Shown: positions 6,925-14,101 of the stretch, piece after piece | Layout: each line of letters begins with the position of its first letter | Position numbering within the stretch: position 1 is the stretch's first letter | Source: an uncultured Acetatifactor sp. | GTDB lineage: Bacteria > Bacillota > Clostridia > Lachnospirales > Lachnospiraceae | Direction of reading: 5' to 3' | Assembly (NCBI GenBank): GCA_910589655.1 | Contig: CAJUTJ010000125.1 | Location: 1 to 21,680, forward strand | Length of the DNA stretch: 21,680 nt | Program-made: the position numbers and the translations under genes | The notes under the pieces: model-generated | The model's input: the letters and a program-made list of their open reading frames with translations, nothing else | Databases searched by the model: none | Told to the model about the DNA's origin: nothing

Positions 6925-7704
6925 TTAAATATTCAACACATAATTCATCTCATACCATTGTTCCCCTCCCCATGAGGATCCCGCCACGCCGCAATTGCGA
7001 AATCCCATTTTCTCATACATTTTGATTTTTGATTTCAGGCAGGTCAAAATCAACATCTTTCTGTCCCGCTCCCACTCTCTGCGGAGATACTGATACACAA
7101 TTTCCTTTGCCAATCCCTGCCCCCGGTATTCCGGAAGCACGTCAAGCCCCAGCAGCATGATATTTCTTCCCAAGGGATCATGGAGTGTGATATCCGTAAA
7201 GAACTCGTCCCGGAATGAATACTCATTAGTGGAAAGGCCGTTTAAAAATCCCGCAAGCCTGCCCGTCTCCCTGTCAACCGCCGTCAAAAACAGCTCCGGT
7301 GCCGCCTGAACCCTCTCCTTCATCCGGCTCTCGGAACATGCCTCATTGGGCGGAAAACATATTTGCTCTATAGCGGCGGCCTGATCGGCCTCCTCCGAAC
7401 GAATCTCCCTGAACTCAAATCTCTCGTTCAAACTTTTATCCGAAAGGCCGTATTCTTTCAATAGCTCCTGCGCCTTTATGCGTCCTGCCCCTGTCAAATA
7501 CAAATACTTTTCGTACCCCTTGCGGCTTTTAGGCTGTAAAATCAATTTTTCCTCCCCCAATTGGTTAAGAAGATCAAAATCGTATCCTTTCCAGCTCAAT
7601 TCCCTGTATCTGCAAAATTCGTTATTATCCTGTGTCCGCGTCAAATACATTAACATCAGCGACAGCTCTTCTACCGCTTTCTCATATGATTTTTTATGTT
7701 CCAT
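6925..7704 (-). CDS. DUF6429-GNAT fusion acetyltransferase
   Basis: A soluble protein of 259 residues. Residues 1-90 resemble DUF6429, a small winged-helix-like domain (SWKGYDFDLLNQLGEE, YLYLTGAGRIKAQELLKEYG). Residues 96-259 are a GNAT N-acetyltransferase of the serotonin/arylalkylamine-acetyltransferase-like group, with CFPPNEACS, the acetyl-CoA loop LDVLPEYRGQGLAKEIV (about 188-204) and a C-terminal MYEKMGFRNCG...SSWGGEQWYEM. The substrate is probably an amine but cannot be read from the sequence. The ATG at 7704 has AAGGGA upstream. The N-terminal domain resembles a marR/PadR-like helix-turn-helix, so self-regulation is possible. No clear terminator follows; copy A of the miniature element lies beyond. 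Confidence 0.85.
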   Translation of the reverse strand: MEHKKSYEKAVEELSLMLMYLTRTQDNNEFCRYRELSWKGYDFDLLNQLGEEKLILQPKSRKGYEKYLYLTGAGRIKAQELLKEYGLSDKSLNERFEFREIRSEEADQAAAIEQICFPPNEACSESRMKERVQAAPELFLTAVDRETGRLAGFLNGLSTNEYSFRDEFFTDITLHDPLGRNIMLLGLDVLPEYRGQGLAKEIVYQYLRREWERDRKMLILTCLKSKIKMYEKMGFRNCGVAGSSWGGEQWYEMNYVLNI

Positions 7705-7757
7705 ATCGGATGTTTCCCTTCTGAATTTCCTTTTATTTTAAAATCAAATACCTCGCG

Positions 7758-7943
7758 TCAGATGTCCTTTTCTTCCGTCAACCCGTAAATTTCATACAGA
7801 GAAAGCATATTTTGATACATCATCTTACGCGCCATCATCTGCTGATAAGTACAACATCTTTTCAAAAGCTTCCAGCCTGCCGTTATCCATAGCTCTTCCC
7901 CTCCCACATTCCGCCGCACTAAAGCGCCTTTTATCTGTCCCAC
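7758..7943 (-). CDS. Hypothetical small protein
   Basis: A 61-residue ORF with a GTG start (7941-7943), 53 bases upstream of the acetyltransferase gene and on the same strand. It is basic in the middle (WKLLKRCCTYQQMMARKMM) and ends YEIYGLTEEKDI. The frame stays open for about 16 codons upstream of the GTG, so it may be the 3' remnant of a longer gene. I do not recognise a family, and no strong ribosome site is seen. Confidence 0.3.
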   Translation of the reverse strand: MGQIKGALVRRNVGGEELWITAGWKLLKRCCTYQQMMARKMMYQNMLSLYEIYGLTEEKDI

Positions 7944-8570
7944 AGAACCTTCGTCATCGACACGGCGCTCGAAGAAGACAATGCGGCGTCAATCCATTAA
8001 CATTATAATCTATCTTTTTGTCAGATACAATACCGAACCCCATAATTCGTGCTCCGGAGATTCACGGTACATTTGAGCCAAATTGCGACACACATCGATG
8101 GGAATAAATTTCATTCCTGTTCGCTCGCTGTCACCGCGAGGCGTTTTCACGCCGATTTTGCGTGACAAACCCGAGACAGGATTGCGTGCATAGGTTGCTG
8201 TGAACGGAGTGAACCGTAACTAAATTTCAAAAATGGGGAAGCTCAAATCCTAAGTCCTCTTGTGAAATCCGCAGTTTTGATTTATAATCATATTAAAAAT
8301 CTATCCCCCTATTGCAGCAGAAGATAGCCTTGTCCTTTTTTTCGTTTGCGCTTGTCAATATATATCAAGGCTGCAAGAGTCACTAATGTGCTGACCTGTT
8401 TATTTTCAGCCAAACGGCACAGAATAAATTTACATTCTGCAAAACGGTTGAACGAGCGGGCACAAGACATCGTTGAGTGAATCCGACGCGGCAGATGGAA
8501 ATGGGTAATGTAAGCTGTAAGGTTAAAGCACATTTCCTTTTTATAGCAGATTTTAAAAGGAGCCATAATT
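7944..8570. other. 627-base intergenic stretch
   Basis: This gap holds miniature element copy B (8114-8220), a small hairpin CAGAAT/ATTCTG (8420-8439), and a 7-base inverted pair TTACATT (8430-8436) / AATGTAA (8507-8513) in the leader of the histidine kinase gene. I found no convincing promoter or coding sequence. A minus-strand ORF at 8309-8566 has no protein-like features. Confidence 0.5.
8114..8220. mobile_element. Miniature inserted element, copy B (107 bp)
   Basis: Flanked by a perfect 9-base direct repeat TAAATTTCA (8105-8113 and 8221-8229). It shares CACCGCGAGGCGTTTTCACG (8132-8151) and a right end ending GTAAC with copy A. The ends are imperfect inverted repeats: TTCCTGTTCGCTC against TTACGGTTCACTC. 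It lacks the inner hairpins of copy A and encodes no protein. Confidence 0.7.
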
Positions 8571-9938
8571 ATGCCTTTTTATTTTCGGATATCAGTGATA
8601 ATTTTTGTTTTTCTCCTGACAGGGCTCGGCATGTTCTGGCTCAGTGTCGGAATTCTGGGAAAAAAAGTCCGTCCCCTTCCTTTTCTGCTTTACGCGGTCT
8701 GTTCCAGCTTATCCTATCTCCTCAGCATCTATATAATAATTTGTGCGGCAGGAGATGCAATGTTTGATGGATGGGTAAATATACTTCATTCATTCATCTG
8801 TTATTCCATAGAGGCAGCGGCACTGGGAGCGGTGATATGGAAATGCTACCACATTCCTTTTCTCCAGAGCTTATCCGCATCCATGCTCAGCCATTTTATC
8901 ATTTACACCGCAGACGAAGTGGTTGGTCAGGCAGCCATTGCTTACAGCCCCCTGTTTGACAGGATGTATTTCTATACCTTTATCACCATTGTAGTTCCCA
9001 AATTATGGGCATTTTTTATAGCTTTTCTTGCCTCCGATGTCTTGCGGAAAAGCGGATTTTACCGCTGCTTTTCTTCCTTGTTTACAAGCGGACTGCGCAA
9101 GGCAATGATCCTGATTCTCAGCTATGTACTGATGTTTGTCTGGACGGCTGTGGATTGGTTCTTTCCTAACGCCGAGCCCAATGCCCTATATGCCCTATTC
9201 TACTTTTCTCTGATAACGGTTGTCCTATTGTGGATACAGTTTATGGCGATGTATACCGCAGGTCAGGAGAAGATGCTTGTTCAGGAAGAAACCATCGCCC
9301 AGCAGCAGGCACACATGGAGCTTCTGGAGGAATTGCAGCAGGAAATACGCGCCTTCCGGCACGATATGACCAATCTCTTCTCAGGGCTGACCCTACAGGC
9401 ACAGGAAGGAGATCTCAATGGAATTCAGCAGTTTATGAGGAAAACCAGCGGATATTTTGACGAAAAGCTGGGGAATGAGATTAAACAGATGGACTGTCTC
9501 AACAATATAACGCTTTACCCCATCCGCAGCCTGTTCACCACAAAGCTGGCGGCAATGCGCCGGGAACATATCCAAGGCACTCTGGAAGTGCTGTATCCGA
9601 TTGCAGAGAAACAATTTATGGAGACCGAAGACCTTCTGCGAGGACTGGGGATTCTGATTGATAACGCCATAGAAGGAGTTCCCAAAGAAAACGGCCAGAT
9701 CCGTATTGTGCTGCTTCAAGAGGAAAAGGAGCTCTACATAGCGGTGGCCAATAATTATGAAACGGAACCGGATTTAAAGTCTTTGTTAAAAAAAGGATTT
9801 ACCACCAAAGGCGACGGCAGAGGCACCGGATTATCCAGTTACCGCAAAATCATCTCACGCTATCCGGACTGCGTTACAAGGACTTTCCTGCGAGACGGCT
9901 TTTTTGTCCAAGAACTGCATATGCCCAAGAGAAACTAA
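8571..9938 (+). CDS. AgrC-like GHKL sensor histidine kinase
   Basis: A 455-residue membrane kinase. Residues 1-228 hold six or seven hydrophobic segments (for example 6-26, 40-60, 75-90, 135-155, 178-192, 208-228). A coiled segment rich in Gln and Glu follows (232-260). The phospho-acceptor is probably His264 in EIRAFRHDMTN. The ATPase domain has LIDNAIEG (N box, Asn365) and GDGRGTGLSS (G box, about 415-423), typical of the GHKL kinases (HATPase_c_5) that pair with LytTR regulators. AAAAGGAG lies just before the ATG. It is followed by its likely partner at 10109. No AgrB protease or AgrD peptide gene is visible, so the ligand is unknown. Confidence 0.92.
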   Translation: MPFYFRISVIIFVFLLTGLGMFWLSVGILGKKVRPLPFLLYAVCSSLSYLLSIYIIICAAGDAMFDGWVNILHSFICYSIEAAALGAVIWKCYHIPFLQSLSASMLSHFIIYTADEVVGQAAIAYSPLFDRMYFYTFITIVVPKLWAFFIAFLASDVLRKSGFYRCFSSLFTSGLRKAMILILSYVLMFVWTAVDWFFPNAEPNALYALFYFSLITVVLLWIQFMAMYTAGQEKMLVQEETIAQQQAHMELLEELQQEIRAFRHDMTNLFSGLTLQAQEGDLNGIQQFMRKTSGYFDEKLGNEIKQMDCLNNITLYPIRSLFTTKLAAMRREHIQGTLEVLYPIAEKQFMETEDLLRGLGILIDNAIEGVPKENGQIRIVLLQEEKELYIAVANNYETEPDLKSLLKKGFTTKGDGRGTGLSSYRKIISRYPDCVTRTFLRDGFFVQELHMPKRN

Positions 9939-9940
9939 GT

Positions 9941-10051
9941 CATTCCCAAGGAATGGCTTTGCCATTCCTTTAAGAACGCAAGTTCAGCGTTCTTCCGGCC
10001 TTGCACCAGTTCATAAATTGTTTGTGCCGCCGTTGGCGGCATGTCCGGAAG
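9941..10051 (+). other. Stem-loop cluster between kinase and regulator genes
   Basis: Consecutive stems: AAGGAATGGC-TTT-GCCATTCCTT (9948-9970); an alternative CATTCC-CAA-GGAATG (9941-9955) that shares bases with it; AAGAACGC/GCGTTCTT (9972-9994); and CTTCCGG (9992-9998) pairing with CCGGAAG (10045-10051) around an inner GCCGCC-GTT-GGCGGC (10026-10040). No T tract follows the first two, so simple termination is not obvious. It could tune the kinase/regulator ratio, or be a REP-like palindromic repeat. Confidence 0.6.
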
Positions 10052-10108
10052 GTTGAATGAAAAGCGGTTTCAACTATTGATTATGAGTCCGCAAGAGGGT
10101 GTGTAAAA

Positions 10109-10840
10109 ATGATTCCTATTTATATTTGTGATGACGAGCAGATGATCCGTGCGCGTCTTAAAAAAATCGTTTCAGACCAAATTATACTGCTCAATGGAGA
10201 CATGGGGCCGGTACGAGTGACGGACTCACCGGCGGAGCTGTTGGAATTGCAGCGTCAGGACACGGTGCCTGCCGTTTATTTTCTGGATATTGATTTTCCG
10301 GGGCAGATCAGCGGCCTTGCATTGGCACAGGAGCTGCGGCAGTATGACCCCAGAGGATTTATCGTATTTATCACGGCTCATGGGGATCTGGCCTTCGAGA
10401 CATTCCGCCTGCGTCTGGAAGCTTTGGATTATATTGTCAAGGGCGAGCATGACCATATGGCCGTAAGGGTGCGCGACTGTCTCACCAGCATTCAAGACCG
10501 GCTCCGCCACGAACCTTCCGGCCAAGGCAGGTACTGCACCTTAAAGCTGTTTGACAGGGTGCGGCATATTCCGGTGGACGACATCTTATATTTTGAGGCG
10601 TTGGGATACAGACATACGCTGCGGCTGCATCTGGTAAACGAACTTTTGGAATTTAACAGCAGTCTGGATTACTTCAGCGAGCAGCTGGGGGAGGGATTCT
10701 GGCGGTGTCACAGAGGATTTCTGGTAAACCGCGGGCACATCCGAAGCGTATACCTAAAGGAGCAAATCGTAGAATTGGACACGGGAGAAAAATGTCCCCT
10801 GTCCCGCAAAGCAAAAGCGGAATATAAAACAGAACTATAA
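10109..10840 (+). CDS. LytTR-family response regulator (AgrA/LytR type)
   Basis: A 243-residue DNA-binding regulator. The receiver domain (1-125) has the acidic pair in ICDDEQ, the phosphorylation site Asp60 in YFLDIDFPG, Thr in FITAHGD and the Lys in DYIVKGE. A LytTR domain follows (about 140-243), with ILYFEALGYRHTLRLHL and WRCHRGFLVNRGHIRSVYLKE. GAGGGTG precedes the ATG. It sits 170 bases after the GHKL kinase, which should phosphorylate it. LytTR proteins bind paired short direct repeats; I found no convincing pair in this window. Confidence 0.93.
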   Translation: MIPIYICDDEQMIRARLKKIVSDQIILLNGDMGPVRVTDSPAELLELQRQDTVPAVYFLDIDFPGQISGLALAQELRQYDPRGFIVFITAHGDLAFETFRLRLEALDYIVKGEHDHMAVRVRDCLTSIQDRLRHEPSGQGRYCTLKLFDRVRHIPVDDILYFEALGYRHTLRLHLVNELLEFNSSLDYFSEQLGEGFWRCHRGFLVNRGHIRSVYLKEQIVELDTGEKCPLSRKAKAEYKTEL

Positions 10841-10960
10841 TTTACCCTGCCGCTCCGGATATAACGGCAGCGCAGACACATACAATCACTGAGCCCCGTT
10901 TACCGTTTGCGAAACCAAACAGACCATTGGCGAAAGAAATACGCCGATTCGGAAAAACCT

Positions 10961-10969
10961 TGCTATAAT
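10961..10969 (+). promoter_or_regulatory. Extended -10 promoter of the 11003 gene
   Basis: TGCTATAAT (10961-10969) is an extended -10 element. The -35 hexamer is poor. It lies 33 bases before the ATG at 11003, so the leader is short. Confidence 0.5.
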
Positions 10970-11002
10970 GAGTCCATCATCAAACAAAGGAGCGTGACCA
11001 TT

Positions 11003-11455
11003 ATGGCAAACACAATCAGAATAAATCAAATTTTAGAAAAACTGGGGTATGAACCGGAGGAAGGCAAATCCATCGTGGTATCCTATGCTCCGGAAAATTT
11101 AAGCGATATCATCCGGAAGCTTTTATGGAATAACTACTATTCCCTTTCCCTTTGCAAAGACTCCATTGTGCTTCTCCCCTTTTCCTCTTGCTGGGCAGAT
11201 GTCAAAAAGGAAGTTGCGCTGGAACTGCCAGTTTCCTCCATCCACAGCGTGGAAGTATCAGAGCGTGGACTCAATTACAGAATTGATATACGGCTTGAGG
11301 ATGAAGTAATCTCTCTATCGGCTCAGCAGGCAGAATTAAGCTTCTTACGTTCCTCGGGCTGTCTCAGCTTAGAAAATTATACTTTTGTCAATAACTGGCA
11401 TTCCAAAAATCTGAAGGGAACGCTGAAAGCTTTGAAGGAACTCTGCGTCAGATAA
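11003..11455 (+). CDS. Hypothetical protein, possibly with a PH-like fold
   Basis: A 150-residue soluble protein with no family I can name. The ATG at 11003 is chosen because AAAGGAGCG lies upstream and a promoter sits just before it; an earlier in-frame ATG at 10907 has neither. It starts MANTIRINQILEKLGYEPEE, followed by alternating strands (KSIVVSYAP, YYSLSLCKDSIVLLPF, IHSVEVSERGLNYRIDIRLE) and a final helix (NLKGTLKALKEL). That strand pattern ending in a helix is what bacterial PH-like domains show, but this is only an impression. It is a single-gene transcript with its own promoter and terminator. Confidence 0.75.
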   Translation: MANTIRINQILEKLGYEPEEGKSIVVSYAPENLSDIIRKLLWNNYYSLSLCKDSIVLLPFSSCWADVKKEVALELPVSSIHSVEVSERGLNYRIDIRLEDEVISLSAQQAELSFLRSSGCLSLENYTFVNNWHSKNLKGTLKALKELCVR

Positions 11456-11460
11456 CAGAC

Positions 11461-11500
11461 AAGGGCGGCTGCAGGTAACCATACCATGCGCCGCCCTTAT
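11461..11500. terminator. Bidirectional terminator hairpin
   Basis: AAGGGCGGC (11461-11469) pairs perfectly with GCCGCCCTT (11490-11498), followed by ATTCTGCTCTTCT on the plus strand and TGTCTGTT on the minus strand. It lies between convergent genes (stops at 11455 and 11524), so it can serve both. Confidence 0.75.
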
Positions 11501-11523
11501 TCTGCTCTTCTGTGAAAAGGCTC

Positions 11524-11829
11524 CTACTCCCGCTGCACTACCGTGACAAGGACTCTGTCCCCGGGCTGTTTTCCGATTTTGAACCGGATATCCTTCCGGA
11601 TGCCGATAATGTAGCAGACACTGCCATCCGCATTCTTCACACCCATATTTACAATACTCCCGTCATAGGGTACTCCGTCGAAGGTGGCATGTACCTTCAC
11701 CCTTCCCTTACCGAACTCCTTCCTGATATCATAAGGAAAGACCGTGTATGCGCCGCCTTTGCCCTCCACATCATATATCAGAGATTCATATTCATATACT
11801 TTCCGATTCTGTTTTGACTGTTCTTTCAT
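11524..11829 (-). CDS. DUF1905 domain protein
   Basis: A 101-residue protein that is almost entirely a DUF1905 domain: YEYESLIYDVEGKGGAYTVF, DIRKEFGKGRVKVHATFDG, SIVNMG and IIGIRKDIRFKIGKQPGDRV. The family is a small beta-barrel of unknown biochemical role. The start at 11829 is set by GAGGACG eight bases upstream. The frame continues to an ATG at 11943, but those extra 38 residues match nothing in the family. It is on the same strand as the membrane protein ending at 11950 and may be co-transcribed with it. Confidence 0.85.
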   Translation of the reverse strand: MKEQSKQNRKVYEYESLIYDVEGKGGAYTVFPYDIRKEFGKGRVKVHATFDGVPYDGSIVNMGVKNADGSVCYIIGIRKDIRFKIGKQPGDRVLVTVVQRE

Positions 11830-11949
11830 TACTGCGTCCTCAACAATTCTTGACCATAGAATCCCCCATTCCATGGTATGTAGTACGTCGGCTATAGTTC
11901 CCGGACTTTCCCATGCAGCGACGGAGCCGGAGTTAAGGGGCATTTAATA

Positions 11950-12519
11950 TTATGGATTATTTGCCACTTGAATATGCGGATCCTTCCGGTATGATTCCAT
12001 CATCTCCGTGAGATCCCTGTAATCCATTTTTACCACCTCTTTCTTCCCGTCTGCCAGCTCCAGACAGAGATAATAGTTGGTCTGCCTTCTGGAGCGTTCC
12101 GTCTGGCTGTACACACGGGTAATCTCGGCATTTTCAATCACTTTGTTCCGCAATTCATGGCTGAATGTCCACCGGCCGCCGATCCACATATTCCCGACTT
12201 TGCGTGCGGATGCGAAGGCATGATCCAGATGCTCCATAGTGACATCCGAATGTTTTTGCAGATAAAGGTTCACTCCCTTACTCACCGAATTGACAAGCTG
12301 CTTTACAAAGATAGCCACGCAGATCACCAGCATAAAAAGCCCTATGGCCGATCCTCCGTAGATATTGGACACAGATTCCCCCAGCGGCGGCTCCGCCCCG
12401 CCCAGCATCCTTACGGCAGAGGGACCGTACCACCAGAGCAAAGGAACCGAAAGCACCAGACACACCAGCAAAAGAAGTCCTGTGCTTACCCACATTTTCA
12501 CCGTCAACTTTTTAACCAT
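11950..12519 (-). CDS. Two-TM membrane protein, DUF6709-like
   Basis: A 189-residue protein with two membrane segments (about 9-29 and 57-76) and a cytoplasmic or surface C-terminal domain. That domain reads LDHAFASARKVGNMWIGGRWTFSHELRNKVI, TNYYLCLELADGKKEVVKM and YRDLTEMMESYRKDP. The WIGGRWTFSH segment and the strand pattern resemble DUF6709, a membrane-anchored PH-like family of Clostridia; I recall the family rather than having searched it. AAAGGAG lies nine bases before the ATG. It is transcribed away from the MATE gene, toward DUF1905. Function is unknown. Confidence 0.75.
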   Translation of the reverse strand: MVKKLTVKMWVSTGLLLLVCLVLSVPLLWWYGPSAVRMLGGAEPPLGESVSNIYGGSAIGLFMLVICVAIFVKQLVNSVSKGVNLYLQKHSDVTMEHLDHAFASARKVGNMWIGGRWTFSHELRNKVIENAEITRVYSQTERSRRQTNYYLCLELADGKKEVVKMDYRDLTEMMESYRKDPHIQVANNP

Positions 12520-12617
12520 GTTTCCATCTCCTTTATTTTTCGTTTACTCGATACGAACATTTTAACATAAAAGCCCAAAAATAAAAATATATATTTGCGC
12601 TGTGAAAAAGATAAGGC

Positions 12618-12645
12618 TGGCAAGCCTCTCCATTTATGCTATACT
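12618..12645 (+). promoter_or_regulatory. Promoter of the MATE gene
   Basis: An extended -10 element, TGC followed by TATACT (12640-12645), with a weak -35 TGGCAA (12618-12623) at a 16-base spacing. The leader to the ATG at 12691 would be about 40 bases. Confidence 0.5.
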
Positions 12646-12690
12646 TATTACGAGGGGACGAATTAAGATTGGAAAGGGATTGATAACATT

Positions 12691-14061
12691 ATGGAAAATA
12701 CGGAAAAAACACAGCTATTTGAAAAGACACCCATTCCGAAAGCGGTAATGACGCTGGCGGTTCCCACCATTTTAAGCTCCCTCGTCATGGTCATTTATAA
12801 TCTGGCCGACACTTACTTTGTGGGGATGCTCAACGATCCGGTGCAGAATGCCGCCGTGACTTTGGCCGCTCCTGTATTGCTGGCCTTCAATGCCGTCAAT
12901 AATCTGTTCGGCGTGGGCTCTTCCAGCATGATGAGCCGGGGACTGGGGGCAAAAGATTACGATACCGTTTATCGGAGCTCCGCTCTGGGATTCTATTGCG
13001 CCTTAATCTGCGGTGTGCTGTTCTCCGCCCTGTACTCAGCCTTTCACTCTCCCCTGCTGGCCATGCTGGGAGCGGACAGCAATACGGTTCTTGCCACCGG
13101 CAGTTATCTGAAATGGACGGTGAGCTTCGGAGCCGCCCCCGCGATTCTGAATGTGGTGATGGCCTATCTGGTGCGTGCGGAGGGCTCTTCCCTTCATGCC
13201 AGTCTGGGCACTATGAGCGGCTGTCTGTTAAATATTATTCTGGATCCCATCTTTATCCTTCCCTGGGGGTTAAATATGGGGGCGGCAGGAGCGGGGCTTG
13301 CAACGTTTCTGTCCAACTGCGCTGCCTGCATTTATTTCTTTATCCTGCTGTTCCTGAAACGGGGAAGAACCTATGTCTGCATCCATCCCTCCCTGTTTCG
13401 GTTCAAAAAATCTATTGTGCTGGGAATCTTTGCGGTGGGTATCCCGGCCTCCATACAAAATCTGCTGAATGTGACGGGAATGACCGTGCTGAATAATTTT
13501 ACCGCCTCCTTTGGCCCGGATGCGGTAGCCGCCATGGGCATTTCACAAAAGATTAATATGGTGCCCATGCAGGTAGCCTTCGGTCTTTCACAGGGCATCA
13601 TGCCCTTAATCAGTTATAATTATGCCAGCGGGAACGTAAACCGTATGAAGAAAACACTAACCTTCACCATGAAAATCAATCTCACTTTCATGGTGACTCT
13701 TTCCCTTACCTATTATTTGGGAGCGGAATTCCTGATCTCACTCTTTATGAAGAATCCTTCTATTGTGAGCTACGGGACAAGATTCCTGCGGGGACTCTGT
13801 CTGGGTATGCCTTTCCTGTGCATGGATTTCCTCGCCGTGGGTGTATTTCAGGCCTGCGGGCTGGGGCGGAAATCGCTGGTCTTCGCCATCCTGCGCAAGA
13901 TCGTGTTGGAGATTCCTGCGCTGTTTCTCTTAAATTATCTCTTCCCTCTGTACGGGCTGGCATACGCCCAATTGACGGCGGAACTGATTTTGGCCGCTGC
14001 CGCCGTAATCGTACTATTGAAGCTCTTTCAAAAGCTTCAGCGGGAACGGACTGCTGCATAA
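12691..14061 (+). CDS. MATE family multidrug/cation efflux protein
   Basis: A 456-residue inner-membrane transporter with about twelve membrane segments in two MatE halves. The N-terminus shows the family signature PIPKAVMTLAVPTILSSLVM then YNLADTYFVGML. The loop GVGSSSMMSRGLGAKD and the second-half IPASIQNLLNVTG then AAMGISQKINMVPMQVAFGL are also typical. MATE pumps expel drugs or metabolites in exchange for Na+ or H+; the substrate here cannot be read. GGAAAGGG lies upstream of the ATG. It is a single-gene unit, ended by a long palindrome that overlaps the stop codon. Confidence 0.95.
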   Translation: MENTEKTQLFEKTPIPKAVMTLAVPTILSSLVMVIYNLADTYFVGMLNDPVQNAAVTLAAPVLLAFNAVNNLFGVGSSSMMSRGLGAKDYDTVYRSSALGFYCALICGVLFSALYSAFHSPLLAMLGADSNTVLATGSYLKWTVSFGAAPAILNVVMAYLVRAEGSSLHASLGTMSGCLLNIILDPIFILPWGLNMGAAGAGLATFLSNCAACIYFFILLFLKRGRTYVCIHPSLFRFKKSIVLGIFAVGIPASIQNLLNVTGMTVLNNFTASFGPDAVAAMGISQKINMVPMQVAFGLSQGIMPLISYNYASGNVNRMKKTLTFTMKINLTFMVTLSLTYYLGAEFLISLFMKNPSIVSYGTRFLRGLCLGMPFLCMDFLAVGVFQACGLGRKSLVFAILRKIVLEIPALFLLNYLFPLYGLAYAQLTAELILAAAAVIVLLKLFQKLQRERTAA

Positions 14062-14080
14062 TGCAGAGTCCGTATCCCGC
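14040..14080. terminator. Long palindrome over the MATE stop codon
   Basis: A 41-base imperfect palindrome: GCGGGAACGGACT pairs with AGTCCGTATCCCGC, and CTGCAT with ATGCAG, with the TAA stop inside. It lies between the convergent MATE and hybrid kinase genes. No T tract follows on either side, so it may act as a transcript-end stabiliser rather than a classic terminator. Confidence 0.55.
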
Positions 14081-14101
14081 CGTTACATGAAAAATATGTG
14101 A

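Noticed and set aside
8309..8566. Minus-strand ORF of 85 codons upstream of the GHKL kinase
   Set aside because: It reads across the kinase leader in the opposite direction, has no family features, and lies in an otherwise empty intergenic gap.
12264..12284. Third copy of the miniature element end (GGTTCACTCCCTTACTCACC)
   Set aside because: It lies inside the coding sequence of the two-TM membrane protein, matches only one end loosely, and has no core or flanking duplication.
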